Source: Bacillota bacterium (lineage in GTDB: Bacteria; Bacillota; Clostridia; Acetivibrionales; DTU013). Taken from it: a DNA stretch of 61,476 bases. The position numbers and the translations under genes are program-made. The notes under the pieces are model-generated. The model saw only the letters and a list, made by a program, of their open reading frames with translations. It was not told where the DNA came from and did no database searches. This document shows, piece by piece, positions 1-9,245 of the stretch. The stretch lies in the NCBI GenBank assembly GCA_023411645.1, contig JAEYON010000001.1:1-61476 (forward strand), written 5' to 3'. Position 1 is the stretch's first letter. Every line of letters begins with the position of its first letter.

Positions 1-372
<372 letters not shown>

Positions 373-692
373 AGTTAAAACTTTATTCAGAAAGCCTTTT
401 GGCTCTGTTTACGTTTTACTGACTCGCATCTTTTCTCTCGAAAAGTGCTGTTTGTACTGCGATGCGTTACGTCGCAATACATTTTTGTTAAAGTACGCAA
501 GTACTTTACTCAATTAATTAACGAGTTCCATTACACACTCGCTCGCTCCGTCTTTCGACTTCGCTTGCAAGTTGCATTAATTGATTTGACTCAATTAATG
601 TGTATTGTCTTCACTGTTTACTTTTCAAGGTCCAATCCTGTTGTCCTGCCCCGTGAAGGGCTTTCGTACAGGTGCCGTCGTTTTGAGCGGCT
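373..692 (-). other. rRNA operon leader
   Basis: About 320 bases between the rRNA promoter and the 16S 5' end, with no credible gene. The minus strand contains CCTTGAAAAGTAAACAG near 616-632, which resembles the conserved leader/spacer element often found before Firmicutes rRNAs. It also holds a perfect AAAGTAC-GCAA-GTACTTT hairpin at 491-508 and duplicated ACTCAATTAAT segments, suggesting a structured processing stem for 16S maturation. The reading frames at 445-759 and 605-814 are rejected as coding. Confidence 0.6.
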
Positions 693-697
693 TTATT

Positions 698-726
698 ATA
701 GTACCACGCTCCCCCTGTTTTGTCAA
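698..726 (-). promoter_or_regulatory. rRNA operon promoter
   Basis: On the minus strand a consensus -35 TTGACA (721-726) is separated by 17 bases from TACTAT (698-703). An alternative TATAAT overlaps it at 695-700, but with a 20-base spacer. It sits about 330 bases upstream of the 16S gene, in the right orientation. Confidence 0.75.
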
Positions 727-755
727 CCACCTTTTTTCTATCTTTTTTTCCCAGT

Positions 756-1781
756 TTAGTCTGACCCAGAAGCAAGTTTTATATACTCTCCTGTTTCTGA
801 AGATTTGTATATAGCTTCAATTATTTTTATAGCTGTAATCCCCTGCTCTCCGGTCACTTCAAATGGTTTTCCAGTCTGAAGCTTCAAATAAAAGTCCTGT
901 ATCAAATCTTTATGGCTGCAGCCCCAGTACGCTTTTCCGCCTGTTGCCTTATCAGTCTCTTCCACCTGTTCAACAGTTCCGTCAGAGTACTTAATGGCCA
1001 GTTTGTCCTGCAGCTTGATAACTGCCCTCTCGCAAATAATCTCAATCTCTACGGGAGCATCGTCTGAATAGTTGTTAGTGGCAAAGAAGATACAGCTGCT
1101 TCCGTTTTTAAAGGTAATAGTGGCATCCGCTGTGTCCTCCACTTCAATGACACCTTTCAAAAGCCGGGTATCCACATGTGCTTTGAGCCCATCTATCTCT
1201 CCTATGAACCATTGCATCAAATCCAGCGTATGGATTGCCTGATTTATCAGCACACCCCCTCCTTCTCTTTCAAAGGTTCCTCTCCAATTGCTATCGGTAT
1301 AGTACTTACCAGTCCTGTGCCAGGTCACTATTGCCTTGGATCCAAGTATTCTGCCTGACTTTCCTTCCTGTAGAACATCCTTTATTCTCAATGAGGTATT
1401 ATTATATCTGTTTTGAAAGCATACCCCCAGCATCTTTCCAGTCTTAAGCGAAATCCTGTTCATTTCCATTGCTTCTGCCACTGATATTGACATAGGTTTC
1501 TCAGTCAATACATGCTTGCCGCTTTCCATAGCCTCAATAGCCATTTGACTATGAAGATAATGCGGAGTACAAATATGCACAGCATCAATGCTTTTATCCA
1601 ACAGCATTTCTCTGTAATCTGTAAAGAAACGGCATTCAAATCGGCATGCTGCTTTTTCAGCCTTTTCCCTGTCCACATCACATACAGCATAAAGCCTTGT
1701 AGATTTTAACCCGGCAATTGCTTCTGCGTGATTGCTGAAAATAGCCCCGCACCCAATTATCGCTGTATTCATGATCTTCAT
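756..1781 (-). CDS. Gfo/Idh/MocA family oxidoreductase
   Basis: A 341-residue NAD(P)-dependent sugar or polyol dehydrogenase-type protein. The N-terminal Rossmann fold has G10-x-G12-x5-H18, the family EKP motif is at 94-96 with the likely catalytic lysine, and GGGVL.N at 174-180 precedes the conserved H184. The start at 1781 is chosen because GAGGGG lies 11 bases upstream and the preceding gene stops two bases away. The longer frame reaching 1802 would overlap it. It is closely coupled to the related oxidoreductase upstream, so the pair is probably co-transcribed and may act on one substrate. The exact substrate cannot be read from sequence. No terminator is visible before the rRNA promoter. 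Confidence 0.88.
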   Translation of the reverse strand: MKIMNTAIIGCGAIFSNHAEAIAGLKSTRLYAVCDVDREKAEKAACRFECRFFTDYREMLLDKSIDAVHICTPHYLHSQMAIEAMESGKHVLTEKPMSISVAEAMEMNRISLKTGKMLGVCFQNRYNNTSLRIKDVLQEGKSGRILGSKAIVTWHRTGKYYTDSNWRGTFEREGGGVLINQAIHTLDLMQWFIGEIDGLKAHVDTRLLKGVIEVEDTADATITFKNGSSCIFFATNNYSDDAPVEIEIICERAVIKLQDKLAIKYSDGTVEQVEETDKATGGKAYWGCSHKDLIQDFYLKLQTGKPFEVTGEQGITAIKIIEAIYKSSETGEYIKLASGSD

Positions 1782-1782
1782 A

Positions 1783-2943
1783 CTAATGTGTCCCCTCAAC
1801 ATCCAGAGTCTTCTCTTCTGCCTTGGGTTTTACAAAGACTGAAGTTTTTATCCTTTCCTGCAGCTTCTCATAATAGAGGTCTTCATCTATCGGGAGCTCA
1901 ACCCAGGCATCAGTCCATGCTGAAAGGTGCATTGCATTGGAAAGTGTAAGACCATTTATTCCTTCCATACCCGGCGATAACAGAGGTTTTCCTTCTTGTA
2001 TTGCCGCCACCCAGTTTGTCATTATTCCCAGATGTGCTGTTTCAGTTCCCTTTACAGGCACCTCACACATCCAGTTTTCCGGTTCACCGAATCCACCCGT
2101 ATATTCTCTGTTAAATTGTCTTTCCGATACAGACAGACGCCAGATTTTCAGCTGTCCTTCCTCAATGACGATCTTTCCCCTATCGCCGAGAATTTCAAAA
2201 CGGTTCGTACCGGGTGTATCTGCCGTACTTGTAATAAAGACACCGGTGGCGCCATTGGCATATTCCATATATGCTGTTACATCATCCTCCACTTCAATTT
2301 CATGATACTTTCCAAAAGCCATAAATGCGCGGACCCGCTTTGGCATACCACAAATCCACTGCCACAGATCCAGTTGATGAGGGCATTGATTCAACAATAC
2401 TCCTCCTCCCTCGCCTGCCCAGGTAGCTCGCCATCCTCCGGAATTGTAGTAACTCTGGGAACGGTACCAGGTGGTTATGATCCAGTTAATTCGCTTGATT
2501 TCGCCCAATTCACCTGTAATAATAAGCTCTCTTACCTTCTGGTAAAGAGGATTAGTCCGCTGGTTGTACATAATGCCAAATACCCTGTCGGTTTTCTTCG
2601 CTGCCTCGTTCATTTCCATGGCTTGCTTTGTATAGACTCCGGCAGGCTTTTCAATCAGCACATGAAGGTTGTTTTCAAACGCCTTAATGGCAAGCGTAGG
2701 ATGTTCGTAATGAGGTGTTGCAATAACAACGGCATCTGCAGTATGTGCTGCGAAAAAGGCTTCGGTATTATCAAACAGCTTTATTCCATCGCCAAAGGTT
2801 TCCCTGGCCCACTTTAGTCGCTCAGAATCTAAATCACATACCGCAGCCAATACCGCACCGGGCACTTCTCCGTTAGCCAGTTGTCTGGCATGACTGCTCC
2901 CCATATTACCTACTCCGATTATTCCGATACGCACTTTATCCAT
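1783..2943 (-). CDS. Gfo/Idh/MocA family oxidoreductase
   Basis: A 386-residue paralogue of the downstream gene. It has a GIIGVGNMGSSHA dinucleotide-binding loop at residues 7-19, EKP at 98-100, and an EGGGVL.NQ..H segment at 178-189 that closely matches the other protein's 173-184. This suggests duplication or a paired role, such as two oxidoreductases acting on one sugar. The start at 2943 has GGGAGG 6-10 bases upstream; the longer frame to 3000 has no such signal. An AraC-type regulator is transcribed divergently from 3142 and is the likely controller. The C-terminal region is about 45 residues longer than in the neighbour. Confidence 0.88.
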   Translation of the reverse strand: MDKVRIGIIGVGNMGSSHARQLANGEVPGAVLAAVCDLDSERLKWARETFGDGIKLFDNTEAFFAAHTADAVVIATPHYEHPTLAIKAFENNLHVLIEKPAGVYTKQAMEMNEAAKKTDRVFGIMYNQRTNPLYQKVRELIITGELGEIKRINWIITTWYRSQSYYNSGGWRATWAGEGGGVLLNQCPHQLDLWQWICGMPKRVRAFMAFGKYHEIEVEDDVTAYMEYANGATGVFITSTADTPGTNRFEILGDRGKIVIEEGQLKIWRLSVSERQFNREYTGGFGEPENWMCEVPVKGTETAHLGIMTNWVAAIQEGKPLLSPGMEGINGLTLSNAMHLSAWTDAWVELPIDEDLYYEKLQERIKTSVFVKPKAEEKTLDVEGTH

Positions 2944-3079
2944 ACTTTCCTCCCTTTTTCCGGGGAATCTCCAATTGAGCAAATCCGGTAAATTCTGCAA
3001 GGTGTGGTTCCAATGATTTAGATAATATTATATAATTAACCCATGTTCTTTGCATAAATTGATTATAATATTGTTTTTC

Positions 3080-3107
3080 TTGACATTTATAGACGTATGC
3101 TTATAAA
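3080..3107 (+). promoter_or_regulatory. Promoter of the AraC-type regulator
   Basis: TTGACA (3080-3085), a 16-base spacer and TATAAA (3102-3107). Transcription would begin near 3114. The ATG at 3097 therefore lies inside the promoter and cannot be the start codon, which supports the start at 3142. Confidence 0.7.
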
Positions 3108-3141
3108 AAATAACGCAGAGGAATTCGGGAGATGCAAGATA

Positions 3142-3975
3142 ATGGAAATACGATATAGGGAAATTAACGAACTAATAAATTACAGGCATACGAGAATTGA
3201 AAATCCTGCACATACAGATTTTCACCTTCACAATCGCTTCGAAATTTACTTTTTTATATCCGGCAGTGTTAATTATTTTATTGAGAAAAAGGTGTACAAG
3301 CTGAATTATGGCGATCTTTTACTTATTAACAGTCATGAAATTCACAAGCCTTCATTTACTTCAGCCGAACCTTATGAAAGGATTGTCATCCATTTTGATA
3401 CTTCGATTGCACAGTATATGAGCCCACCGGACTTTAAGCTGCTAAACTGCTTTCTGAGTCGCCCAGCGGGCGAACAGAATCTCATAAGACTTAATAGGAG
3501 GCAAGTTGATGAAATAATGAAACTTTTCGGCAAGATGGAAGCTCTTGGTGATGAAACCTCAAACGGTTCCGATGTTTTAAGGCTGGCGTGCCTCCTTGAA
3601 CTTCTGGTCTACATAAATAGAGTTTTTTCCAGTAATCTCATTCCGGACTTTGAAGAGCCGTCTGTTCCTGAAAAGCTTGTACCTATATTGGATTATATCG
3701 ATTCAAATCTGGAAAATGATCTTTCTTTGGAATTTTTAGAGCGGCAATTTTATATCAACAGGTTCTATCTGACCCGTCTTTTTAAGAAAGTTACAAACAG
3801 CACCCTTCACGAATATATACAGTACAAAAGGATATCAAAAGCAAAAAAACTTCTTTCTGACGGCAGTAATGTTACTGAGGCATGCATGAAATCAGGGTTT
3901 AACGATTATTCCAACTTTCTTCGAGTATTCAAGAGAACTGTTGGAATCACCCCCGGTCAATATCGGAAGGGCTAG
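3142..3975 (+). CDS. AraC family transcriptional regulator
   Basis: A 277-residue regulator with an N-terminal cupin-like ligand pocket (about residues 20-95, FHLHNRFEIYFF then INSHEIHKP) and a C-terminal AraC DNA-binding domain of two helix-turn-helix units (about 180-277, ending GITPGQYR). The start at 3142 follows from the promoter position and from GGGAG just upstream. It is divergent to the two Gfo/Idh genes, with about 200 bases between start codons, so it probably controls them in response to a sugar or sugar derivative. The ligand is unknown. Confidence 0.88.
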   Translation: MEIRYREINELINYRHTRIENPAHTDFHLHNRFEIYFFISGSVNYFIEKKVYKLNYGDLLLINSHEIHKPSFTSAEPYERIVIHFDTSIAQYMSPPDFKLLNCFLSRPAGEQNLIRLNRRQVDEIMKLFGKMEALGDETSNGSDVLRLACLLELLVYINRVFSSNLIPDFEEPSVPEKLVPILDYIDSNLENDLSLEFLERQFYINRFYLTRLFKKVTNSTLHEYIQYKRISKAKKLLSDGSNVTEACMKSGFNDYSNFLRVFKRTVGITPGQYRKG

Positions 3976-4046
3976 ATATTAACGCTGAGATGAAACGACT
4001 GTTATACCCCAGAGCACCTTTATATAGGATTTAAGGAAATACCATA

Positions 4047-4074
4047 TTGCATTTTACCGGACTACTGATATACT
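4047..4074 (+). promoter_or_regulatory. Promoter of the membrane protein gene
   Basis: TTGCAT (4047-4052), 16-base spacer, TATACT (4069-4074), 35 bases before the start codon of the next plus-strand gene. Confidence 0.5.
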
Positions 4075-4108
4075 GTTCTGTGGAAATAACATAAATAAGG
4101 AAAACTAA

Positions 4109-5383
4109 ATGGATTCAAGTGTTTTGATACTTATAGCAATATGCGCCTTGACGCTTGTTGCAGCATATAAAATATTACCTTCAGATAAATATAAAAAGAT
4201 TTATATCCTTCTGCTCTTTGCCGCTTTGCTGCTCAGGGTGGCAACTATACATTGCCTTTATCGCAGCGGTCCGGATACTTTCGGAACAGACGGACTGCTT
4301 TACCACAAGGAAGGTATCCTGGTATCACGGCAGCTGGATGAGGGTGTGCCTTTTTACGCTATCAGGTATACATATACCTGGTACACTGCTTTTGTGGGCT
4401 TGATTTACCACATATTCGGTGTGAACCGATATATTGTTTCCTATATTAATATAGCCTTAACTCTTTTTTCAGCATTGCTTCTTCTGAACATTGCAAGAAA
4501 TCTTAAATACAAATATTCAAATTCGATTTTCATCAGTCTGGCCTTTTTGTTCTTTCCAAATATGATCCTTTGGACATCGGATTCCCGTAAGGAGGCTATG
4601 CTGATTTTTATAAGCTTTTTATGCTGGCACCAGGTACAGTGCTTTATCCATCGCGTTGTGTCCGGAAAATATACAAAGATCGCCGAATATATAAGGATTC
4701 TGCTTATCTGTGTATTGATCTGGCTTGGTACACTGGTACGCATCTATATGTTTTTGCCCCTGGCTGTAGGGATATTGGTGAGCCAGTTTCTGTTTTACAT
4801 GAAAAACCGTCGAAGTATTATCCTTTTGTTTATTGCTGCCATTATAATCAGTTCGGTCATCATCAGCATAGCAACCGTTTATCCGCTTATGGAGGACTAT
4901 CATGCTATTATGTTTCCTGATGAGACAAATGATTTGAGAGAAGATATAGGCAACAAGTGGGAGGTGTTAAAGCTTTTGGCATCAGGCAGAAATGTACTTG
5001 TGTCAACTGTGAACTACATTCTCCTTCCACATCCCGGCAATGTTAATATCGCAGACATTCGATACAATAAGCCGTTGCAGCTTGTTGTGAGTACCGATAT
5101 GATTGTTTGGTATTTCTGTCTTCTGTCTATGCTGTCCGGAGTTTATTCGGCGATAAGGAAAAAGAACAGCTACCTGCTGGGCATAATGGCGTTCCTCGCT
5201 TCTTACATACTAATAAATGCCCTGGTTGTCGAGGATGTCCCCGATACTATATATCGATACAGGTCGGTGATCGTCGGCACCTCACTGCTGCTCATTGACT
5301 GGGGCACGATAAACAGCGTGGCAAAGCGATGTGAAAGATTCTTACGCTCTAAAAGAGTCGGATCGAATTTACATACCTCTTGA
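4109..5383 (+). CDS. Polytopic membrane protein, possibly a GT-C-fold glycosyltransferase
   Basis: 424 residues with about ten hydrophobic segments. The first large extracytoplasmic loop contains GPDTFGTDGLLYHKEG (about residues 54-70). An acidic loop after the first membrane span is typical of GT-C lipid-phosphate-sugar-dependent glycosyltransferases (ArnT, PMT and bacterial relatives), and the overall layout fits. No diagnostic motif settles it. An AAGGAAAA ribosome-binding site precedes the ATG. The gene is a single unit between a regulator on the same strand and the convergent YhcH-like gene. It could also be an O-antigen polymerase-like protein. Confidence 0.6.
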   Translation: MDSSVLILIAICALTLVAAYKILPSDKYKKIYILLLFAALLLRVATIHCLYRSGPDTFGTDGLLYHKEGILVSRQLDEGVPFYAIRYTYTWYTAFVGLIYHIFGVNRYIVSYINIALTLFSALLLLNIARNLKYKYSNSIFISLAFLFFPNMILWTSDSRKEAMLIFISFLCWHQVQCFIHRVVSGKYTKIAEYIRILLICVLIWLGTLVRIYMFLPLAVGILVSQFLFYMKNRRSIILLFIAAIIISSVIISIATVYPLMEDYHAIMFPDETNDLREDIGNKWEVLKLLASGRNVLVSTVNYILLPHPGNVNIADIRYNKPLQLVVSTDMIVWYFCLLSMLSGVYSAIRKKNSYLLGIMAFLASYILINALVVEDVPDTIYRYRSVIVGTSLLLIDWGTINSVAKRCERFLRSKRVGSNLHTS

Positions 5384-5409
5384 AATTTAAAAGACTAACC
5401 AAACTCACC

Positions 5410-5859
5410 TTATAATAGAATTTTCATCACTACTTTTTTAATCGGTTGCGGTTTATCAACGACTATACCAGGCATATGAATGTCATCCGGAGTTAATATG
5501 ATAAACATTCCGCATTTCATGGTTAGAAAGATACCGTCTCCTTCTGCCGAAAAGCCATCACTTACTTCACTGTATTCATGTATGACCTTCATATCTTCTA
5601 ATAATGCATATCCGATACGCTCAACACCTTCAACAACATAATGAATGTCGATATACTTCCGATGCCCTTCCCATTGCATATTTTCCATAAGTCTGGTCTC
5701 ATATTGCTGTACCAGGGCAAAAACATTGTTGCCTTCAATCATATATTTGCCGGGTTCGAAATGGCTAAAGTCATTTTCCTGCAGGTACTTCAATGCGATC
5801 TCCATTCTTTCGCCAAGGCAGGAATACATATTAGCGTTTCTGATATAATCTATAATCAT
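5410..5859 (-). CDS. YhcH/YjgK/YiaL family protein (sugar anomerase-like)
   Basis: 149 residues matching the usual length of the YhcH/YjgK/YiaL family, double-stranded beta-helix metal proteins. E. coli members include an N-acetylneuraminate anomerase. Visible family marks are EGHRKYIDIHYVVEG (about 64-78) and the C-terminal PDDIHMPG (about 124-131), which provide the metal-ligand histidines and acids. It is the last gene of the 11-gene operon, 24 bases after the isomerase-like cupin, with GGAGAGA before its ATG. In this context it probably handles anomers or tautomers of the operon's sugar substrate. Confidence 0.85.
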   Translation of the reverse strand: MIIDYIRNANMYSCLGERMEIALKYLQENDFSHFEPGKYMIEGNNVFALVQQYETRLMENMQWEGHRKYIDIHYVVEGVERIGYALLEDMKVIHEYSEVSDGFSAEGDGIFLTMKCGMFIILTPDDIHMPGIVVDKPQPIKKVVMKILL

Positions 5860-5883
5860 TGATCTCTCTCCTGCTCATTAGTG

Positions 5884-6429
5884 TTACTCAGATATCTGGG
5901 GTATCCTCTTTATTGTTTCATCTGTAAAAATATCCAATTCATCCCTGCTGCATGTCGAAAATTCTGAGACAACCGCACCCTCAGGACCTGCCTGAAACCA
6001 GTGCTTCGTATCCGGGGACAGTGTATACTGCTGCCCTGGTTTTAAAATTATCTCATGCCTTGCTGTATAAGTTTTCTCGCGACCTTTAGGAATTATTGCC
6101 CTGATTTGCTTTGCTGGTTCTCCCTCTACATAAAGGTATACTTCTCCCCACCTGCACCGGAAAGTCTCTTCTTTTCCTGGCTCATTGCCAAACGGAGGGT
6201 GGCGGTGTTCTGGGCATGTCTGATGCGGAAATAACACGAGCTCCTTTGCACAGCATCTGCTTGTATTGATATAGGTAACCAGTTCCAAACCGATCTCATC
6301 AAGTTGGCTCAATCCAAAATCGGCAATCTCAACACTTTCCATTTCATCTGTAGTTAGTATGATCCCTGCCTTACTAAAATAATCCAATGTTTTTACTATA
6401 GCAGCTTTATATTGTTGTTTAGTTAACAT
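5884..6429 (-). CDS. D-lyxose/D-mannose ketol-isomerase family cupin
   Basis: 181 residues resembling the D-lyxose isomerase (YdaE-like) family, which interconverts D-lyxose/D-xylulose and D-mannose/D-fructose using a divalent metal. Family signs are the PEHRHPP segment (about 74-80) with two metal-binding histidines, then KEETFRCRWGEVYLYVEG with the metal-binding glutamate, and a late TKHWF histidine. It is tenth in the operon, between a Gfo/Idh enzyme and a YhcH-like protein. An aldose-ketose isomerisation step fits that setting, but the true substrate may be a modified sugar. Confidence 0.8.
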   Translation of the reverse strand: MLTKQQYKAAIVKTLDYFSKAGIILTTDEMESVEIADFGLSQLDEIGLELVTYINTSRCCAKELVLFPHQTCPEHRHPPFGNEPGKEETFRCRWGEVYLYVEGEPAKQIRAIIPKGREKTYTARHEIILKPGQQYTLSPDTKHWFQAGPEGAVVSEFSTCSRDELDIFTDETIKRIPQISE

Positions 6430-6476
6430 AACATTCCAACTTTCATTCTAGTATTGGCTTCAAGTATCATTTTGAA

Positions 6477-7463
6477 TCATTTTTGATTCTGTACACGCAA
6501 AACTACTTCAAGTGATTTACACGCTTCCTCTATGCTGCAAGCGATTGGCTTGTTTTCAACAATAGCCTTTAAAAACTCCATATCCTCCGCTTTAAACATA
6601 TCGTTACGGGCTGTATTCCCAGTGGATCTATCCCAAGACTTCTTTTCTGTATCATAAATTGATATCGAATATTCATCCCAGGATGCGAATTCAACTGTAA
6701 TTACCCCATTGGTACCAATTAGTTCAATCACTCTGCGACGCGGTCTCTGAAAGAAATCCAGATGAACTGTGGCAACACAGTTATCTTCAAACTCTAAGAG
6801 AAGTTCAACGGTATCCGGAGCTTCTATTCCAATATCACTGAAAGCACCGAACACACCATAGGACCTTTTTACTCTCTTTTGTGCATACCATATAGCCAAA
6901 TCAAGGTCATGAACTAATTCAAATGCCCCTGAGTATTTTGCATAATATGTGCTTTTATAATCCGGGCGAACTTCAGGAAAATGCTCACCCATCAATGCCC
7001 TTATCGAAATGAGCCGACCGATTTTCCCTGATTGGACCAGTTCTTTTGCCTTCACCAAGCCTTCATGGTACCTAAAGCAAAAACCAACCATAATTTTTTT
7101 GTTCTTTTCTGCTGCAATTTTAGAAAGTTCATACGCACCCTCCAAAGAATCTGATAATGGCTTTTCCAAAAAAACATGACAATCAGCCATGACAGCCTGC
7201 AAAGCAGTGGGAATGTGTAACCTGGTCGGATTGAGTACAAATACAGCATCGGGATTTTGCCTTAAGCCCTCTTCATAAGAGCTGCATAACTTTATTCCAG
7301 GGGATTCCTTTAAAAGGCTTCGCATTTGTTCATCTACAGGATCGTATGCATAAATATCAGTGATACCTAATGAAGTTAAAACAGTTGCATGTCGTTTGCC
7401 AATGGACCCACAACCCACAATAAGTATTCTCAAATTCTCGATTCCACTTTCTCTTACTTCCAT
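6477..7463 (-). CDS. Gfo/Idh/MocA family oxidoreductase
   Basis: 328 residues with GCGSIGKRH at 17-25 (dinucleotide loop) and EKP at 100-102. It belongs to a different subgroup from the pair at 756-2943: shorter, and its central loop is FELVHDLDLAIWY instead of GGGVL.NQ. The ATG at 7463 lies inside the last codons of the preceding SDR (10-base overlap), so translation is coupled. It probably oxidises or reduces a sugar-like intermediate of this operon. Confidence 0.86.
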   Translation of the reverse strand: MEVRESGIENLRILIVGCGSIGKRHATVLTSLGITDIYAYDPVDEQMRSLLKESPGIKLCSSYEEGLRQNPDAVFVLNPTRLHIPTALQAVMADCHVFLEKPLSDSLEGAYELSKIAAEKNKKIMVGFCFRYHEGLVKAKELVQSGKIGRLISIRALMGEHFPEVRPDYKSTYYAKYSGAFELVHDLDLAIWYAQKRVKRSYGVFGAFSDIGIEAPDTVELLLEFEDNCVATVHLDFFQRPRRRVIELIGTNGVITVEFASWDEYSISIYDTEKKSWDRSTGNTARNDMFKAEDMEFLKAIVENKPIACSIEEACKSLEVVLRVQNQK

Positions 7464-8257
7464 GTACTAAATCCCCCATCCACAATTAGATTATGGCCAG
7501 TTACATAGTCTGAAGCAGAGGAGGCCAGAAAAAGCGCGGGTCCCTTTATATCGGCGCCCATTTTGCCCATTCTTCCAAGCATTGTCTCACCATTGTATGC
7601 CTTTACAAATTGTTCAGGCAAATCTCCTTTATCAAAGCCACCAGGCGATATGCAGTTTACATATATACCGTGGGGTGAAAGCAAACCCGCAAGATCCCTG
7701 GTCATCCCAATTACGCCAGCTTTAGATGCTGCATAATCAATTGGCTGTTCCATCTTGTTGCTTTTCCTGTACATTTCTCTATTACGGCCAACAATCCCCG
7801 CAATAGATCCGATGTTAATGATCTTTCCATAGCCCTGTTCCATCATGAACCGTCCTACCTCCTGGCAGCAGTAAAGCGAACCGATCAGATTTGTATTGAT
7901 AAGATCGGCAATATCCTGCGGCGAACGTTTAAAGAGGTTTCCTTCACTTTTTCCCGAGCCGCCTCCGGCATTATTGACCAGAATATCAATATGCCCTTTC
8001 CATTTAAAAGCTGTCTGTGCCATCAATTTGACCTGTTCATGGAAGCATTGATCCATTTGAATTGCAAACGTATCCACACCATAATCGTTAGCAATTTTTT
8101 CCGCCGCTTCCTTCGCTCGTGATATCTCCCTGGATGTAATTATGATTTCACAACCGGCGGCAGCCAGAGCACACGCAATATCATATCCTAGCCATGCATG
8201 TCCGCCTGTTACAATAGCTACCCTACCCTTTAAATTAAACAATTCCATTATATCCAA
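7454..8257 (-). CDS. Short-chain dehydrogenase/reductase
   Basis: 267 residues, classical SDR. The nucleotide loop is TGGHAWLG (17-24), NNAG is at 95-98, and the catalytic Ser151, Tyr175 and Lys179 are in place. The middle glycine of the usual TGxxxGxG loop appears as Trp22, an uncommon variant. The start is probably the TTG at 8257, which has GGGAGGT 7 bases upstream; the first ATG, three codons later, is too far from that signal. Its closest general resemblance is to gluconate 5-dehydrogenase/2-deoxy-gluconate dehydrogenase-type SDRs. It overlaps the downstream Gfo/Idh gene. Confidence 0.87.
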   Translation of the reverse strand: MDIMELFNLKGRVAIVTGGHAWLGYDIACALAAAGCEIIITSREISRAKEAAEKIANDYGVDTFAIQMDQCFHEQVKLMAQTAFKWKGHIDILVNNAGGGSGKSEGNLFKRSPQDIADLINTNLIGSLYCCQEVGRFMMEQGYGKIINIGSIAGIVGRNREMYRKSNKMEQPIDYAASKAGVIGMTRDLAGLLSPHGIYVNCISPGGFDKGDLPEQFVKAYNGETMLGRMGKMGADIKGPALFLASSASDYVTGHNLIVDGGFSTWK

Positions 8258-8305
8258 CTCTATAACCTCCCAACTGACAATTCATGATGACTGGGATCAA
8301 TATAT

Positions 8306-9220
8306 CTATTTTTCAATATACTTCTCAATAATTTCATCAATTTTCTTCTTTTCGGTATCAGTTAAGGGCTCGACAGGATAGGTAGTCTTATCATAACCGA
8401 AGCCCCGCCTGCTGCTTATAAATTTCATTGAGCTCATCCATGACTTGCCGACCGAAAGAGTCTTTCTTACATCCCATACCTTTCTTTGCAGCTCGTAAAC
8501 CTTAGCTATATCATTCTGCAATGCTGCAGCATACATATCTGTAAATAAATGCGGGAAGAAATTTGCCAGTCCCGGCACATTACCCTGGGCACCGAATAGC
8601 AAGCTAACGCCGCATAACTCCTCAGCGCCATTAAACAAGCTTATATCGGAATCTTTTAACATGAAAAGGGTTCTTTGGAATTGTTCCCAATCTGCACAGC
8701 TGTCTTTATATGCAATGATGTTATCAATCATTGATATCGTTTTTATTGTTTCAGGTAAAATATTAACATGAGTCGTAGGGGGAATATTATAAGCCACGAC
8801 CTTTAGTGCTGTGCTGCTGCAAATCTTTTCATAATGGCGTATAATCTCTGCCTGACAAGTGTTTTGCAGATAAAAAGCAGGGGTGGCAACAACTATTTCT
8901 GCGCCTGCCTGTTCAAGCTCTTTAATATTTTCAATGACTCTCGTGGTGGATGAATCAATTACCCCACAAAAAACCGGCACCTTGTCCCCGGCAGTTTTGA
9001 TCGCAATCTCGATTGTTCTCTTCCATACTCTTCTGCTGACGCACATGGCTTCACCCGACGTTCCCATGGCAAATATTCCATGCACTCCATTATTCAAACA
9101 GTACTGAATCAGCTTCTCAAGGTTTTCTTCATCAAGAGTTTCATCTTCCCTCAGCGGCGTGATGATCGGTGGTATAATGCCTTTATATACATCTCTTAAT
9201 TCCTTCATAATACCTGTCAT
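8306..9220 (-). CDS. DapA/NanA-family class I aldolase or lyase
   Basis: 304 residues of the dihydrodipicolinate synthase/N-acetylneuraminate lyase superfamily, which use a Schiff-base lysine to cleave or form 2-keto acids. GTSGE (53-57) is the pyruvate-carboxylate loop, Tyr144 sits in VVAYNIPP, and the Schiff-base Lys172 in AYKDS. The lysine-pathway genes dapL and dapF are elsewhere in the window, and this gene sits among sugar dehydrogenases. It is therefore more likely a catabolic aldolase or dehydratase for a 2-keto-3-deoxy acid than DHDPS. GGGAGA lies 10 bases before the ATG. Confidence 0.86.
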   Translation of the reverse strand: MTGIMKELRDVYKGIIPPIITPLREDETLDEENLEKLIQYCLNNGVHGIFAMGTSGEAMCVSRRVWKRTIEIAIKTAGDKVPVFCGVIDSSTTRVIENIKELEQAGAEIVVATPAFYLQNTCQAEIIRHYEKICSSTALKVVAYNIPPTTHVNILPETIKTISMIDNIIAYKDSCADWEQFQRTLFMLKDSDISLFNGAEELCGVSLLFGAQGNVPGLANFFPHLFTDMYAAALQNDIAKVYELQRKVWDVRKTLSVGKSWMSSMKFISSRRGFGYDKTTYPVEPLTDTEKKKIDEIIEKYIEK

Positions 9221-9245
9221 GTTGTGTCTATCTCCCTTATCGGCT

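Noticed and set aside
1996..2817. 273-residue plus-strand frame antisense to a Gfo/Idh gene
   Set aside because: Shadow frame with no domain signature.
5410..9220. Sialic acid (nan) catabolism
   Set aside because: YhcH and a NanA-like fold are present, but there is no ManNAc kinase, ManNAc-6-P epimerase, NagA/NagB or sialic acid transporter, and the aldolase motif (YNIPP) is of DHDPS type.
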